DNA of 64,000 bases, taken from assembly GCA_964460845.1 (NCBI GenBank), contig CAYWRZ010000015.1:14066-78065 (forward strand). The letters are read 5' to 3'. Positions within the stretch are counted from its first letter, which is position 1, and every line of letters begins with the position of its first letter. Source of the stretch: CAYWRZ01 sp964460845 (GTDB lineage Bacteria; Bacteroidota; Bacteroidia; Flavobacteriales_D; UBA2798). This document shows positions 43,753 to 52,865 of this stretch, in pieces. The notes under the pieces were generated by a model, which worked only from the letters and a program-made list of their open reading frames with translations, ran no database searches and had not been told where the DNA came from. Position numbers and translations under genes: made by a program.

Positions 43753-44409
43753 ATGAAAAAGTATATGCTACCGCTGCTCGTAGCAGCTATCGGTCTGCTC
43801 GCATTTACCCCGGCCGGCGATTCCAAAAAAAACTTCGAAGGGAAAATCACCTATGCCATTTCTTACGAAGATTTGCCCGAAGAGATGGAAGAATTCTCTC
43901 ATTTGCTCCCCAAAGAAATGACCATGTTCGTGAAAGATGAAAAAGTGCGCATAGAACAGAATACGGGCATGGGCAACACCATCACTATTATGAACAATAG
44001 CACTCGCGAAGGCTATATCCTGATGCACATGCTGGGCTGGAAAAACGCCTACAAAATTTCGCCGGAAGACGAAGAAGAAAAAAACAAGAAAAAACCACGG
44101 ATAAACTACATCGATAACGATACCAAAACCATAGCCGGATACACCTGTAAAAAGGCCGAAATATGGATGGACGAAGACGAAGACGAGCCGCTTGTGCTGT
44201 ATTACACCGAAGATCTGCCCTCGGGCACTCACCGCGAATACAAGTATGTGAAAGGCTTCCCGATGGAATACACCATCCACAATTCGGGCATGAGCCTCAC
44301 GATGAGCGTGGCTTCCATTTCGAAAGAAAAGGTCCCCGATGCGTATTTCGAAGTACCCGAAGGCTACGCGATCAAATCGTACGAAGAGCTCAAAAATCTC
44401 AGAGACTGA
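43753..44409 (+). CDS. Secreted DUF4412-like protein
   Basis: A 218-residue protein with a signal peptide (MLPLLVAAIGLLAFTPAG). The mature part matches the DUF4412/GLPGLI-like pattern of Bacteroidota periplasmic proteins: FEGKITYAISYEDLPEEM, a variable loop with an acidic/lysine tract (EDEEEKNKKKPR), TIAGYTCKKAEIWMDEDEDE, and YFEVPEGYAIKSYEEL near the end. Function is unknown. It is followed by a terminator. Confidence 0.78.
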   Translation: MKKYMLPLLVAAIGLLAFTPAGDSKKNFEGKITYAISYEDLPEEMEEFSHLLPKEMTMFVKDEKVRIEQNTGMGNTITIMNNSTREGYILMHMLGWKNAYKISPEDEEEKNKKKPRINYIDNDTKTIAGYTCKKAEIWMDEDEDEPLVLYYTEDLPSGTHREYKYVKGFPMEYTIHNSGMSLTMSVASISKEKVPDAYFEVPEGYAIKSYEELKNLRD

Positions 44410-44432
44410 TTTCGCTTTTACCGCATTTACAG

Positions 44433-44463
44433 AGGCTGCCCAACGTACCGGCAGCCTTTTTTG
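44433..44463 (+). terminator. Rho-independent terminator
   Basis: AGGCTGCC (44433-44440) pairs perfectly with GGCAGCCT (44450-44457), followed by a T run. It ends the DUF4412-like gene. Confidence 0.8.
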
Positions 44464-44608
44464 TGAGGTATAACAGCGCTTGTTACGGGACGCTTTCTTT
44501 TGCTGGGCGCCGCCGCATTCTGTTAACACCCTTCTGTTAATAGCCTTCTACAGAAGCGCTCGGCAGTCGGATTCTTCATTGTATTTTTAAGTTTTATTTT
44601 AACCGGAA

Positions 44609-47242
44609 ATGGCGGTACCACGGAAAAACAAGTTTAAAGAGCCCTCCACACCGGTCGAAGAGCCCGGAAAGGCCCTTAAACCCGACCGGAAAGAGCGGAA
44701 AAAAGAGCGGAGGCCGCGTACTGAAAGTGCGGCACGTCGCAAAACAATGGCTTTCTTACGCGACGAACGAAATGCAAAAATTGCAGGTGGTTTTCTGCTG
44801 CTGTTTTCGCTCTACCTCTTGATTGCCTTTACTTCTTACCTCTTTACCTGGAAAACGGATCAGGATAAAGTCGATTCTATGAACGGATTCAGCTTCCTGT
44901 TTGCCTCGGGCGAGTTGCGGGTCGAAAACTGGCTCGGTAAGCTCGGAGCGCTGCTCTCTCATCAGTTCATCTACCGCTGGTTCGGACTGGCTTCTTTTCT
45001 GTTCATCGTCAACTTTTTTGTGTTCGGGTTCCGCGCACTTACGGGTGTGGCCCTTGTTCCGCTTCGCAAAATGGTAAAGCTGTCTTTGCTCGGACTGCTG
45101 CTCTTCTCTGCCACATTGGGCTTCCTGTTCCACAGCGGCGACTATCTGCTGCTGGGTGGCGCATTAGGTTATCAGCTTAACGAATGGCTTATCGGCTCGC
45201 TCGGACGTGTCGGCGCTTTTTTCCTGCTGGCCTTTGTATATTTTATCGTGATCGTGGTCTATTTCAACCCGGCGTTCGCATTCCGGCGCCATAAAAATTC
45301 CGATTCCGACGCACTCGAAGAAGAACCGCCTGTCGATGATGAGGGTAAAGTGAACATCTACAACCCGATCCGACGTGAACAGATTGTCGCCGAAAAAAGC
45401 AGCGAAACGATAGATTTCAACGAAAAAACGGAAAAAGCAGCTACCGAAAATACCGCCGTGCCCGAATCCCAGCCGAATTACAGTTTTCGCGACGAATACA
45501 CTACCACCGATGAATCGGCAGTAGAAGAGCCCCCGATAGCTCCTGCCCCCACCGAAGAAGCCTTTGAAGTAGTGCTGCCCGCCGAAGAGGCACCTGCCGC
45601 GGCTCAGCCCGAAGCTGTAAACGACCCGACCGAACTGCAGGTAGAAATAGCCGCAGCCCCCGACGGAGAACTGCACGAAGAAGAAATACGCCGCCACCTG
45701 GCCGAATTCGGCGAATACGACCCCACCTTAGAGCTGTCTTCTTACAAGCTGCCCGCCCCCGATCTGCTGGAACAATACGGCGCCGGTAGCATCACTATCA
45801 ACAAAGAAGAGCTGGAGCAGAACAAAAACCGGATTCTTGATACGCTCAAAAATTACAACATCGAGATCGCCAAGATCAAGGCCACGGTAGGGCCTACCGT
45901 TACGCTTTACGAAATTATACCCGCCCCTGGCGTTCGCATTTCCAAGATCAAAAACCTCGAAGATGATATCGCACTCAGCCTCTCTGCCTTAGGCATCCGC
46001 ATCATCGCCCCGATTCCCGGAAAAGGCACCATCGGTATAGAAGTACCCAACTCCAAACCCGAGGTGGTCTCTATGCGCAGCCTTATCGTGAACGAGAAGT
46101 TCCAAAATTCGGACATGGAACTGCCTGTGGCATTGGGTAAAACCATTTCGAACGAAACTTTCGTGACCGACCTCACCAAAATGCCTCACTTGCTAATGGC
46201 CGGGGCCACCGGACAGGGTAAATCGGTTGGATTGAACGCCATTCTTGTCTCCATTCTCTACCGCAAGCATCCTTCGCAGGTGAAGTTTGTGCTGGTCGAT
46301 CCGAAAAAGGTGGAGCTGACCCTGTTCAACAAGATAGAACGTCATTTCCTCGCCAAGCTGCCAGACAGCGAAGAAGCCATTATTACCGAAAACAAAAAGG
46401 TGGTCAATACCATCAACTCCTTGTGTATCGAAATGGACGCCCGGTACGAACTGCTCAAAGATGCCGGGGTACGTAACATCAAAGAATACAATACCAAGTT
46501 TATCAACCGCCGCCTCAATCCCGAGCACGGGCATAAATACCTGCCTTACATTGTGCTGGTAGTGGACGAGTTTGCCGACCTGATTATGACCGCCGGAAAA
46601 GAAGTAGAAACTCCGATTGCACGTTTGGCTCAGTTAGCCCGCGCCATCGGTATTCACTTGATTATCGCCACGCAACGTCCTTCGGTGAATATCATTACCG
46701 GGGTTATCAAGGCCAACTTCCCTGCCCGTATCGCTTTCCGGGTTACTTCAAAAATCGACTCGCGCACCATTCTCGATGCCGGAGGAGCCGAACAACTGAT
46801 AGGTCGCGGAGATATGCTGTTCTCTACCGGCAACGACCTGATTCGTATCCAATGCGGCTTTGTCGATACCCCCGAGGTGGAAAAGATAACCGAGTATATC
46901 GGCGGACAAAGGGCTTATCCCAGTGCTTTCCTCCTGCCCGAATATATCGATGAAAATTCGGACGAAGCCGGCGGGATGGACGATGGTTCCGAACGCGACG
47001 ACCTGTTCGAAGACGCCGCCCGTATTGTGGTCGCTACCCAACAAGGCTCGGCCTCGTTGCTGCAACGCAAGCTCAAGCTGGGCTATAATCGGGCCGGACG
47101 AATTGTCGATCAGCTCGAAGCCGCAGGTATAATTGGCCCGTTTAAAGGCAGCAAAGCCCGCGAAGTGATATTTAAAGACATGCAGTCTTTGGAACAGTTT
47201 TTGCAAAATCTAAATTCTAACGATAAAGATTCTTATTTATGA
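44609..47242 (+). CDS. ftsK: DNA translocase FtsK
   Basis: This 877-residue FtsK/SpoIIIE protein pumps chromosomal DNA through the closing septum. A basic N-terminus is followed by four membrane helices (about residues 58-80, 118-140, 150-175, 195-215), then a Pro/Glu/Ala-rich linker (about 230-370). The motor has Walker A GATGQGKSVGLN, Walker B IVLVVDEFADLI and the motif HLIIATQRPSVNIITG. The C-terminal gamma winged-helix domain is present (SLLQRKLKLGYNRAGRIVDQ), which reads polar DNA motifs. It overlaps lolA by 4 bp and converges on the SMC-like operon. Confidence 0.96.
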   Translation: MAVPRKNKFKEPSTPVEEPGKALKPDRKERKKERRPRTESAARRKTMAFLRDERNAKIAGGFLLLFSLYLLIAFTSYLFTWKTDQDKVDSMNGFSFLFASGELRVENWLGKLGALLSHQFIYRWFGLASFLFIVNFFVFGFRALTGVALVPLRKMVKLSLLGLLLFSATLGFLFHSGDYLLLGGALGYQLNEWLIGSLGRVGAFFLLAFVYFIVIVVYFNPAFAFRRHKNSDSDALEEEPPVDDEGKVNIYNPIRREQIVAEKSSETIDFNEKTEKAATENTAVPESQPNYSFRDEYTTTDESAVEEPPIAPAPTEEAFEVVLPAEEAPAAAQPEAVNDPTELQVEIAAAPDGELHEEEIRRHLAEFGEYDPTLELSSYKLPAPDLLEQYGAGSITINKEELEQNKNRILDTLKNYNIEIAKIKATVGPTVTLYEIIPAPGVRISKIKNLEDDIALSLSALGIRIIAPIPGKGTIGIEVPNSKPEVVSMRSLIVNEKFQNSDMELPVALGKTISNETFVTDLTKMPHLLMAGATGQGKSVGLNAILVSILYRKHPSQVKFVLVDPKKVELTLFNKIERHFLAKLPDSEEAIITENKKVVNTINSLCIEMDARYELLKDAGVRNIKEYNTKFINRRLNPEHGHKYLPYIVLVVDEFADLIMTAGKEVETPIARLAQLARAIGIHLIIATQRPSVNIITGVIKANFPARIAFRVTSKIDSRTILDAGGAEQLIGRGDMLFSTGNDLIRIQCGFVDTPEVEKITEYIGGQRAYPSAFLLPEYIDENSDEAGGMDDGSERDDLFEDAARIVVATQQGSASLLQRKLKLGYNRAGRIVDQLEAAGIIGPFKGSKAREVIFKDMQSLEQFLQNLNSNDKDSYL

Positions 47243-47901
47243 AAATAGCCCTTTTTGCTTCCGTACTGACACTGCTTGCAGGTCAGTCGTTTGCACAAGA
47301 CAAGAACAGCAACCCTGAAAAAGACGCCAGGGCCAAACAAATCCTCGACGAGGTGAGCAAAAAAACGCGTTCTTACACGAGCTTCAGTGTAGAATTTACC
47401 TCCACGCTCGAAAACAAACAGAACAACGTAAAAGAATCCCAATCCGGGAAAGTGACCGTCAAAGGTGATAAATACATTGTAGAAGCCGGCGACCAAAAGC
47501 TGATCAGCGACGGTAAAACGGTGTGGACTATCCTCACCAAAGACAAAGAAGTACACGTAAACCCCATCGACGACGATGACGATCAAACGCTAAATCCCTC
47601 GAAGCTTTTTACCGTATGGGAAAAAGATTTTAAGTACCGTTTTATCAAAGAAGAAACCGTAGGCGGACAAACGCTGTACGAAATTCACCTCTTCCCGGAG
47701 AAACCCGCCAAAAGCAAGTTTCATACGGTAATTCTCAAAATCGACAAGGCCAAATCGGAACTGAGCAGCCTCACCATCAAAGGAAAAGAAGGCGATGTGC
47801 TCACATACAAGCTCACCAAGTTTACAGCCAATCCGGCGGTAAGCGATGCCGACTTTAAATTCGAGCGCAGCAAGTATCCGGGTTATACGATAATTGATTA
47901 A
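47239..47901 (+). CDS. lolA: LolA-like periplasmic lipoprotein carrier
   Basis: This 220-residue protein has a signal peptide ending GQSFAQD. The mature part follows the LolA plan: YTSFSVEFTSTLENKQNNVK, SGKVTVKGDKYIVEAGDQKL, SDGKTVWTILTKDKEVHVNP, then a C-terminal strand set. LolA carries lipoproteins from the inner to the outer membrane, which fits the many lipoproteins in this window. The ATGA overlap with ftsK shows translational coupling, a gene pair often seen in Bacteroidota. Confidence 0.87.
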   Translation: MKIALFASVLTLLAGQSFAQDKNSNPEKDARAKQILDEVSKKTRSYTSFSVEFTSTLENKQNNVKESQSGKVTVKGDKYIVEAGDQKLISDGKTVWTILTKDKEVHVNPIDDDDDQTLNPSKLFTVWEKDFKYRFIKEETVGGQTLYEIHLFPEKPAKSKFHTVILKIDKAKSELSSLTIKGKEGDVLTYKLTKFTANPAVSDADFKFERSKYPGYTIID

Positions 47902-47904
47902 ACC

Positions 47905-48216
47905 GGTGTCTTCGGCTTCGCTCAGACACCGGCCTCATATTGGTGATTGAACAAAGCCCAAAGGTGTCTGAGCGAAGCCGAAGACACCCGCCCCATGTAC
48001 GTGATTGACCAAAGCCCAAAGGTGGCTGAGCGAAGTCGAAGACACCCGCCCCATGTACGTGATTGACCAAAGCCCAAAGGTGGCTGAGCGTAGCCGAAGA
48101 CACCGGCCCCATGTACGTGATTGAGCAAAGCCCAAAGGTGCCTGAGCGTAGCCTAAAACACACGAGACTCTGTTTCTTCAATGAGTACAAAGGGGGCTGA
48201 GCGAAGTCGAAGACAC
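47905..48216. repeat. 58-bp tandem repeat array with palindromic core
   Basis: Five copies of a unit starting GGTGtCTGAGCGAAG begin at 47963, 48021, 48079, 48137 and 48192 (period 58, 58, 58 then 55 bp). One inverted copy of the 26-bp core is at 47905-47930. Each core is an imperfect palindrome whose ends GGTGTC and GACACC pair. Linkers between cores are nearly identical, so this is not a CRISPR array. Copies decay toward the right end. The core resembles the TGAGCGAAGTCGAAG elements dispersed through many Bacteroidota genomes. Confidence 0.85.
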
Positions 48217-48221
48217 CGGCA

Positions 48222-48253
48222 AAAAAAAGGGCAACCTCCGGCCGCCCTTTTTT
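48222..48253. terminator. Bidirectional terminator between lolA and the SMC-like operon
   Basis: AAAAAAGGGC pairs with GCCCTTTTTT around an 11-nt loop. A runs on one side and T runs on the other make it usable from both strands. Confidence 0.7.
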
Positions 48254-48271
48254 CATTTCTTCCACTCTTTT

Positions 48272-48796
48272 CTACACGCCCTCGCGTATGCGGTTTTTAG
48301 CCAACTCGGCTGCAAAATCAATAAACACTTTGTACGCCGCGCTGAAGGTAAATTTATCTTCGGCATGCTTTTCCACAATATTCCGGCGCGAAAGCGAATT
48401 AATAAACGTCTTTCTCGAATCGCGATCACGCAATTGCTTGTTGGAATTGATCAATTCCTGATAGGTCGAGTTTTCAAAATAACGATCCAAACGCTCCGAA
48501 TCCCATTCCGAAAACTGTATCTCTTCCAGAAAATTACGCCCATCGCGATCAAGCTCGTAACATAAAATCCCGAAGAAAATGCAAATGTCGCGCGAAAGGG
48601 TCTCGTTACTTTCTCCCGAAATCAGAAAGGCATAATCGTTGGAAAGGCGAAACTCGTAATCGAACGACTGCTTGAAAAAAGTAGTATAAAACTCGCTGTT
48701 CTCTCTTACTACCTGGTACAATGGCTCGGTAGAAAGTACAAATTTTCCGTCGAGCAGCTCTTTTACTACCTGCTTATGGGACTTAGGATATTCCAT
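48272..48796 (-). CDS. Small subunit of an SMC-like complex (MukE/MksE/JetB-like, inferred)
   Basis: This 174-residue protein is mostly helical with two short winged-helix-like stretches (residues about 10-60 and 130-165, SRRNIVEKHAEDKFTFSAAY). There is no enzymatic motif. It is the third gene of the operon and overlaps the second by 14 bp. Size and position fit a KITE-type subunit (MukE, MksE or the DUF4194/JetB group), but sequence alone does not prove this. Confidence 0.6.
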   Translation of the reverse strand: MEYPKSHKQVVKELLDGKFVLSTEPLYQVVRENSEFYTTFFKQSFDYEFRLSNDYAFLISGESNETLSRDICIFFGILCYELDRDGRNFLEEIQFSEWDSERLDRYFENSTYQELINSNKQLRDRDSRKTFINSLSRRNIVEKHAEDKFTFSAAYKVFIDFAAELAKNRIREGV

Positions 48797-49985
48797 GTTT
48801 GCTGATTTTGACTTTGGGCACTTTCATTTTTACATCACTGGTACGAATCTCGAACATTTCGTCTTTCTGATCCATTTCCAGCATAAGATCTTCTTCAAAC
48901 AGCAGACTCGCCATCGAGAAGAATTTTTCCTGATCGATTCCCTGAAAATCTTTCCGAATCACAGAATCGCACCATTCAAAGAAATTATCGACCGGAAGCT
49001 TCGCTTCGAGCTTGGTACGGTACAGTTCTTTATTAAATATCCATTTCTCCTGAAAGCTCATCTCTTCCGAAAGATAGACAGGCTCGTCGTCGAGGAATTG
49101 CTCTACGTATTCGCGGGCATTGAGGAAGAAATTGCGGGAATAAGCTCTTTCTAACGACGATTTAAATACTTTTGGAATACGCGCCTGATAAGGCTTACGG
49201 AGAAATTCTATCCATCCGGTAAGGATGATCGACTCGGTTTTGATGCGCTCGATAAGCGGCAACAGCTCGTTGGTCAATACTTTCGACTGGCGCAGCAGAT
49301 CGTCGTTGGTCTGCACCAAAAAACCATACAGCTTCTCAAACTGATAACGTACAATTTCGTCGGAATAATCGAGCCTACGGATGTTGACATAATACGCCAC
49401 CTCGTGCAACTGATTGGTCAGCGACTGAGGCTGATTCACATCGAGAATGTTGTTGAGCGGAATGATGTAATGCTCGATCCAACCCGAGGCACGGTGCACT
49501 TTTTCGCGGTAATCGATCTTTTCGAGGTTCGATTTGAGCGCACGGGTTTCGGCCAACAGCTTAGCGGTATTCTTCTCGATCGACTCGACAAAATAACGTA
49601 CTTCCGACAGCAGGTCTTCTATACGCTTTACCAAAATTTCGCGATCGCCGTTGATGCCTTCCTTAATTTTGCGAAAGAGAGAAGAAATCGAAAAGCCGTA
49701 TTTTTCTATCGTTTCGGGCAGTACGGGCTTAAACTCGTTTTGCACGAATTCGATCAGGCTAAAAAATACCGGGCGTATCTCAAAATCGTCGTTTATCGGG
49801 CGGAGAATCTTGTATTCCAGCAGCTTGTCAGAAACATCGTGCTCGTACTTGCCCACGATTTTGCGAAATGCGTTGCTGCGCAGGTATCCTTTTTCCATCT
49901 GCTCATCAAAGAGCTCGTGCACCAAATCGAAGTGGTTCCAGAGGAAATAAAGAATGGTGCGGGGTTCTGCTTTCATGTTCATCAT
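48783..49985 (-). CDS. Kleisin-like subunit of an SMC-like complex (MukF/MksF/JetA-like, inferred)
   Basis: This 400-residue protein is nearly all helical. It opens with a winged-helix-like region (YFLWNHFDLVHELFDEQMEK), then has a long helical section with a coiled-coil look at about 120-160 (LLAETRALKSNLEKIDYREK). It ends in a basic tail (VKMKVPKVKISKHG). This is the size and shape of bacterial kleisins of the MukF/MksF/JetA type. It starts 11 bp after the ATPase stop. The start could be any of the clustered Met codons (MMNMK). Confidence 0.62.
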   Translation of the reverse strand: MMNMKAEPRTILYFLWNHFDLVHELFDEQMEKGYLRSNAFRKIVGKYEHDVSDKLLEYKILRPINDDFEIRPVFFSLIEFVQNEFKPVLPETIEKYGFSISSLFRKIKEGINGDREILVKRIEDLLSEVRYFVESIEKNTAKLLAETRALKSNLEKIDYREKVHRASGWIEHYIIPLNNILDVNQPQSLTNQLHEVAYYVNIRRLDYSDEIVRYQFEKLYGFLVQTNDDLLRQSKVLTNELLPLIERIKTESIILTGWIEFLRKPYQARIPKVFKSSLERAYSRNFFLNAREYVEQFLDDEPVYLSEEMSFQEKWIFNKELYRTKLEAKLPVDNFFEWCDSVIRKDFQGIDQEKFFSMASLLFEEDLMLEMDQKDEMFEIRTSDVKMKVPKVKISKHGIS

Positions 49986-49996
49986 AAGCGTGAATA

Positions 49997-52648
49997 TTAG
50001 GCTTCCGCAACCGGTTCGCTGTAAATGGCGTTGACCCGCTCGTTGATGTTGATCTTACCCTTGGAAGGATAAATGAAATAATATTTACTGAAACCGGGCA
50101 CCGGGTCGGGCGCGGCAAAAATCGGGATAAAGTTGTGCTCGCGGCAAAACTTGACCAGCTCCGGACGGTTGTGCTTGTCGATAGTAGCCACCTCGTCGAT
50201 AAACAAAGTAATGCGGTTGTCGTGATGGTTTACCGCCAAACGATTGATGATCGACATGATAATCACCAAACGAATCATACGGTCGGTACCGTCAGACTCT
50301 ACCTGGTTGACGAGATCCACTTTTTTAACCGCTCCTTTAAGGGTAAGGTGCAGCTCAATATCAAACAATTCGTCAAAATGAATCTTCCGTGAGTTGTCGA
50401 GGTAATTGTTGAGCACGCGCAGGTTTTCGGTCTGATCGAACTCTAACATCATCTGCCCGTTGATCTCCTGAATGGAGCTAATGGCGTTGATTTCACTGAT
50501 TACACGCTTATTGTCGAGCAGCTCGATCTGTAAGGATTCGATGTCGGAAATGCGGGTCTGCGCCAGCTTCTGGTTGAACTTGGTGTAGATAAACTGCTTA
50601 AACTCTTCGTAACGCTTGAGCAGCGTATAAGCCGGGTTGGCAAACTGAGTGGAGATACTTTGAAGCAGCCCGTCGATACTTTTTTCCTTATCGCCGAGAC
50701 AGGCGATTTCTTCTTCAAAATAACGGATAAACTCTTCTTCGTCGGCAATAGACGATTTGAGGATATGACGCAGGTTGTCAAAAGCCTTGTCTTTGGCCTG
50801 TTTGAGCTCGATCCGATCGGCGTAATGAATCTTCATTTTGCTGTAAATCTGGTCGAGTCCTTCGGACACCTCGCAGGGAATAGGCGGTAAAGCCAGAAAA
50901 TCGACTTCCTGCTTGCGCTCGCGCAACTGGTTGATACGTTCTTCCGTTTTTTTACGGTCTTCGCGCATCGATTGGAGCATGTGCTCCTTGGTCATTATTT
51001 CCTGCATCAGGTTGCGCAGATCCTGCTCCAGCGTTTCTTTTTCCTCGCGCAGCTTCTCCACTTCCATACGGAAAGTGCTGAGCTCTTTTTCGACCTGCGG
51101 ACGGGTACGCAGCTTTTTCAGCTTTTCGCGTATCTCATCTATCTCGTTACGCAGCCCCTGAAGCTGTGTCTGCACTTTTTCGCTGTCGCGTGCAGTGGCC
51201 AGCAGCTTTTCAAAGTTTTCGCGCTCGCGGTACAGTTCACCAAGCTCTTCCTGCAGCTCGTCGGCCGATTTAAAATCTTTTACCGATAAGCCGGCAATAT
51301 CAATTTCTCCGTCAAATATTTTAAGCGTTTTGGCCGCTTTTTTCACCTTGTTCAGGATTTTGCCCGAAGGCAGACTGGTGATGCGTTCCGAAAGTACGGT
51401 ATTGAGCAGACGACGGGTGTCGGCATCGTCCGAAATTTTATGGATCAGCAGGTCGTTGTAGTTTTTCGCCTGGTTTTCTTTTTCGCTGATGGTCGCGCCA
51501 ATCACATCGAGACGCGCCTTAATATGGTTGCTCGTATAGCGCTGACTTTCGACCTGCGTAAGCTGCGATTCGATTTCCTTGCGTTGCTTCTCCTGATTTT
51601 CGAGCGCTTCGGTAAGAAATTCGATGCCTTCGTACGAATTAATTTCATCGAGCTGCAAGCTTTTGTCTTCCACATACCGCGACTGGTTGCGGATATCCGA
51701 TTCTTTTTGCCCGATACGACGGTTCAGATCCTGCTCTTTGGGACGCAGATACTCGTGTATTTCGGTGTAAAGCTCGTTGATGTCTTTCGCTTTTTTGTGA
51801 ATACGCTCTTCCAGCTCCGGCACGGTATTTTGGTAGGCATGCTCAAAGGCATAGACCATTTCACTGAGTATGCGCGACTTGGAATCGTACTGATTAACGA
51901 TTTCACGAAAATCGAGAAACTCGTTTTTCACCGATTTGATGTTGTTGATCTCGTCGTTGAGGCGCAGCAAATCGTGAATGTCTTTTTTATTTTTCTGCGA
52001 GAAATTAAGCACCTCGTTTTCGCGGTTATCCGCAATAATAAGCGCTTCTTTCAGCGTTTTGTTGGTAATGAGCTTGGAGTTGATCAGGTAGCGGTAAATT
52101 TTGGAGAAATTGTTGCTGAGCCCGTCCGACTTCACATTTTCTTCCAGCCATACGATCGAATCGGAATCGGTACCACGCTGATACACATAGCTGAACACCT
52201 CCGATTTATTGCGGAACTGCTGCAATTCTACCCCCGACTCGGTGAGCTTTTCCTGTACCTCGTCAAACTTGAGCAGACGCTGCTGCAGGCCGTCTTCCCT
52301 GAAAAAATACTCGTCTTTGAACTCACCGGGAAACGCGTAATATTCAAGCTCTCCTTCGGTGTCTCGCTTTATAAGGATGCAGTAGCTGCTGTTTTTGAAA
52401 ATTTCAAAAACGATGTAACTCTGGTTGGGCGTAGGAAAATAGTGGTGAATGGTTTCTTTATCGCCTTTCCGCTGACCCGAGAAGGTCATTTTGTTACCAT
52501 CTATAATGAACAGGAAGTTAAGCGCATAAATGAGCGTGCTTTTTCCGATGTTGTTAGGCCCCACAAGCTGAAGCGAATCACAATCGTCCACACGCACCAC
52601 GGCTTTTCCATATACTTTCGAGTTGAGAACAGCAATTTTTCGTAGCAT
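49997..52648 (-). CDS. Compact SMC-like ATPase (MukB/MksB/JetC-like, inferred)
   Basis: This 883-residue ABC-type ATPase has head halves at the two ends. The N-terminal Walker A is GPNNIGKST (residues 30-38). Near the C-terminus are a signature-like ESDGTDRMIRL (784-794) and Walker B ITLFIDEVATID (Asp818, Glu819). Between them are two long coiled coils (about 240-420 and 470-650) around a small non-canonical middle region near 420-470. It is much shorter than MukB (about 1,480 residues) or typical SMC proteins (about 1,180), so it would form a short-armed machine. It should bind and reshape DNA with the two downstream partners. The first-gene position differs from mksFEB and jetABCD, where the ATPase follows. 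Confidence 0.8.
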   Translation of the reverse strand: MLRKIAVLNSKVYGKAVVRVDDCDSLQLVGPNNIGKSTLIYALNFLFIIDGNKMTFSGQRKGDKETIHHYFPTPNQSYIVFEIFKNSSYCILIKRDTEGELEYYAFPGEFKDEYFFREDGLQQRLLKFDEVQEKLTESGVELQQFRNKSEVFSYVYQRGTDSDSIVWLEENVKSDGLSNNFSKIYRYLINSKLITNKTLKEALIIADNRENEVLNFSQKNKKDIHDLLRLNDEINNIKSVKNEFLDFREIVNQYDSKSRILSEMVYAFEHAYQNTVPELEERIHKKAKDINELYTEIHEYLRPKEQDLNRRIGQKESDIRNQSRYVEDKSLQLDEINSYEGIEFLTEALENQEKQRKEIESQLTQVESQRYTSNHIKARLDVIGATISEKENQAKNYNDLLIHKISDDADTRRLLNTVLSERITSLPSGKILNKVKKAAKTLKIFDGEIDIAGLSVKDFKSADELQEELGELYRERENFEKLLATARDSEKVQTQLQGLRNEIDEIREKLKKLRTRPQVEKELSTFRMEVEKLREEKETLEQDLRNLMQEIMTKEHMLQSMREDRKKTEERINQLRERKQEVDFLALPPIPCEVSEGLDQIYSKMKIHYADRIELKQAKDKAFDNLRHILKSSIADEEEFIRYFEEEIACLGDKEKSIDGLLQSISTQFANPAYTLLKRYEEFKQFIYTKFNQKLAQTRISDIESLQIELLDNKRVISEINAISSIQEINGQMMLEFDQTENLRVLNNYLDNSRKIHFDELFDIELHLTLKGAVKKVDLVNQVESDGTDRMIRLVIIMSIINRLAVNHHDNRITLFIDEVATIDKHNRPELVKFCREHNFIPIFAAPDPVPGFSKYYFIYPSKGKININERVNAIYSEPVAEA

Positions 52649-52670
52649 CGGTACAGTTTTTTGAGACCCT

Positions 52671-52678
52671 CAAAGATA
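52671..52678 (-). promoter_or_regulatory. TAnnTTTG -7 box of the SMC-like operon
   Basis: Minus-strand TATCTTTG, 23 bp before the ATG at 52648, leaves a leader of roughly 16 nt. Confidence 0.5.
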
Positions 52679-52865
52679 GTGAAGCCCCGGGGCTTTACGC
52701 GCGCCCCTTACCCGCGATTTCTCAACATAAACCGGCAAAATGTTAATAATTCGGGCAGCTATTCAACACCGGCACCTTACACCGTGAATAACTTTTTTCG
52801 GTTCCGCAAAGCACTTTCCACCTACTACAAGCGTAATGCGCTTCTGCAAAAAGAAATACGATTAT

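Noticed and set aside
47905..48216. CRISPR array
   Set aside because: The sequences between the cores are nearly identical to each other, so there are no distinct spacers, and no cas gene is present.
47855..48265. Open frames on the minus strand across the repeats, coding a Gly/Phe/Gln-rich repetitive peptide
   Set aside because: They follow the 58-bp repeat, overlap the lolA 3' end and the terminator, and lack a start signal or family; repeat translation explains them.
48272..52648. Complete Wadjet (JetABCD) defence system
   Set aside because: No JetD-type TOPRIM nuclease is found next to the operon and gene order differs; only a looser MukBEF/MksBEF/Jet relation can be supported.
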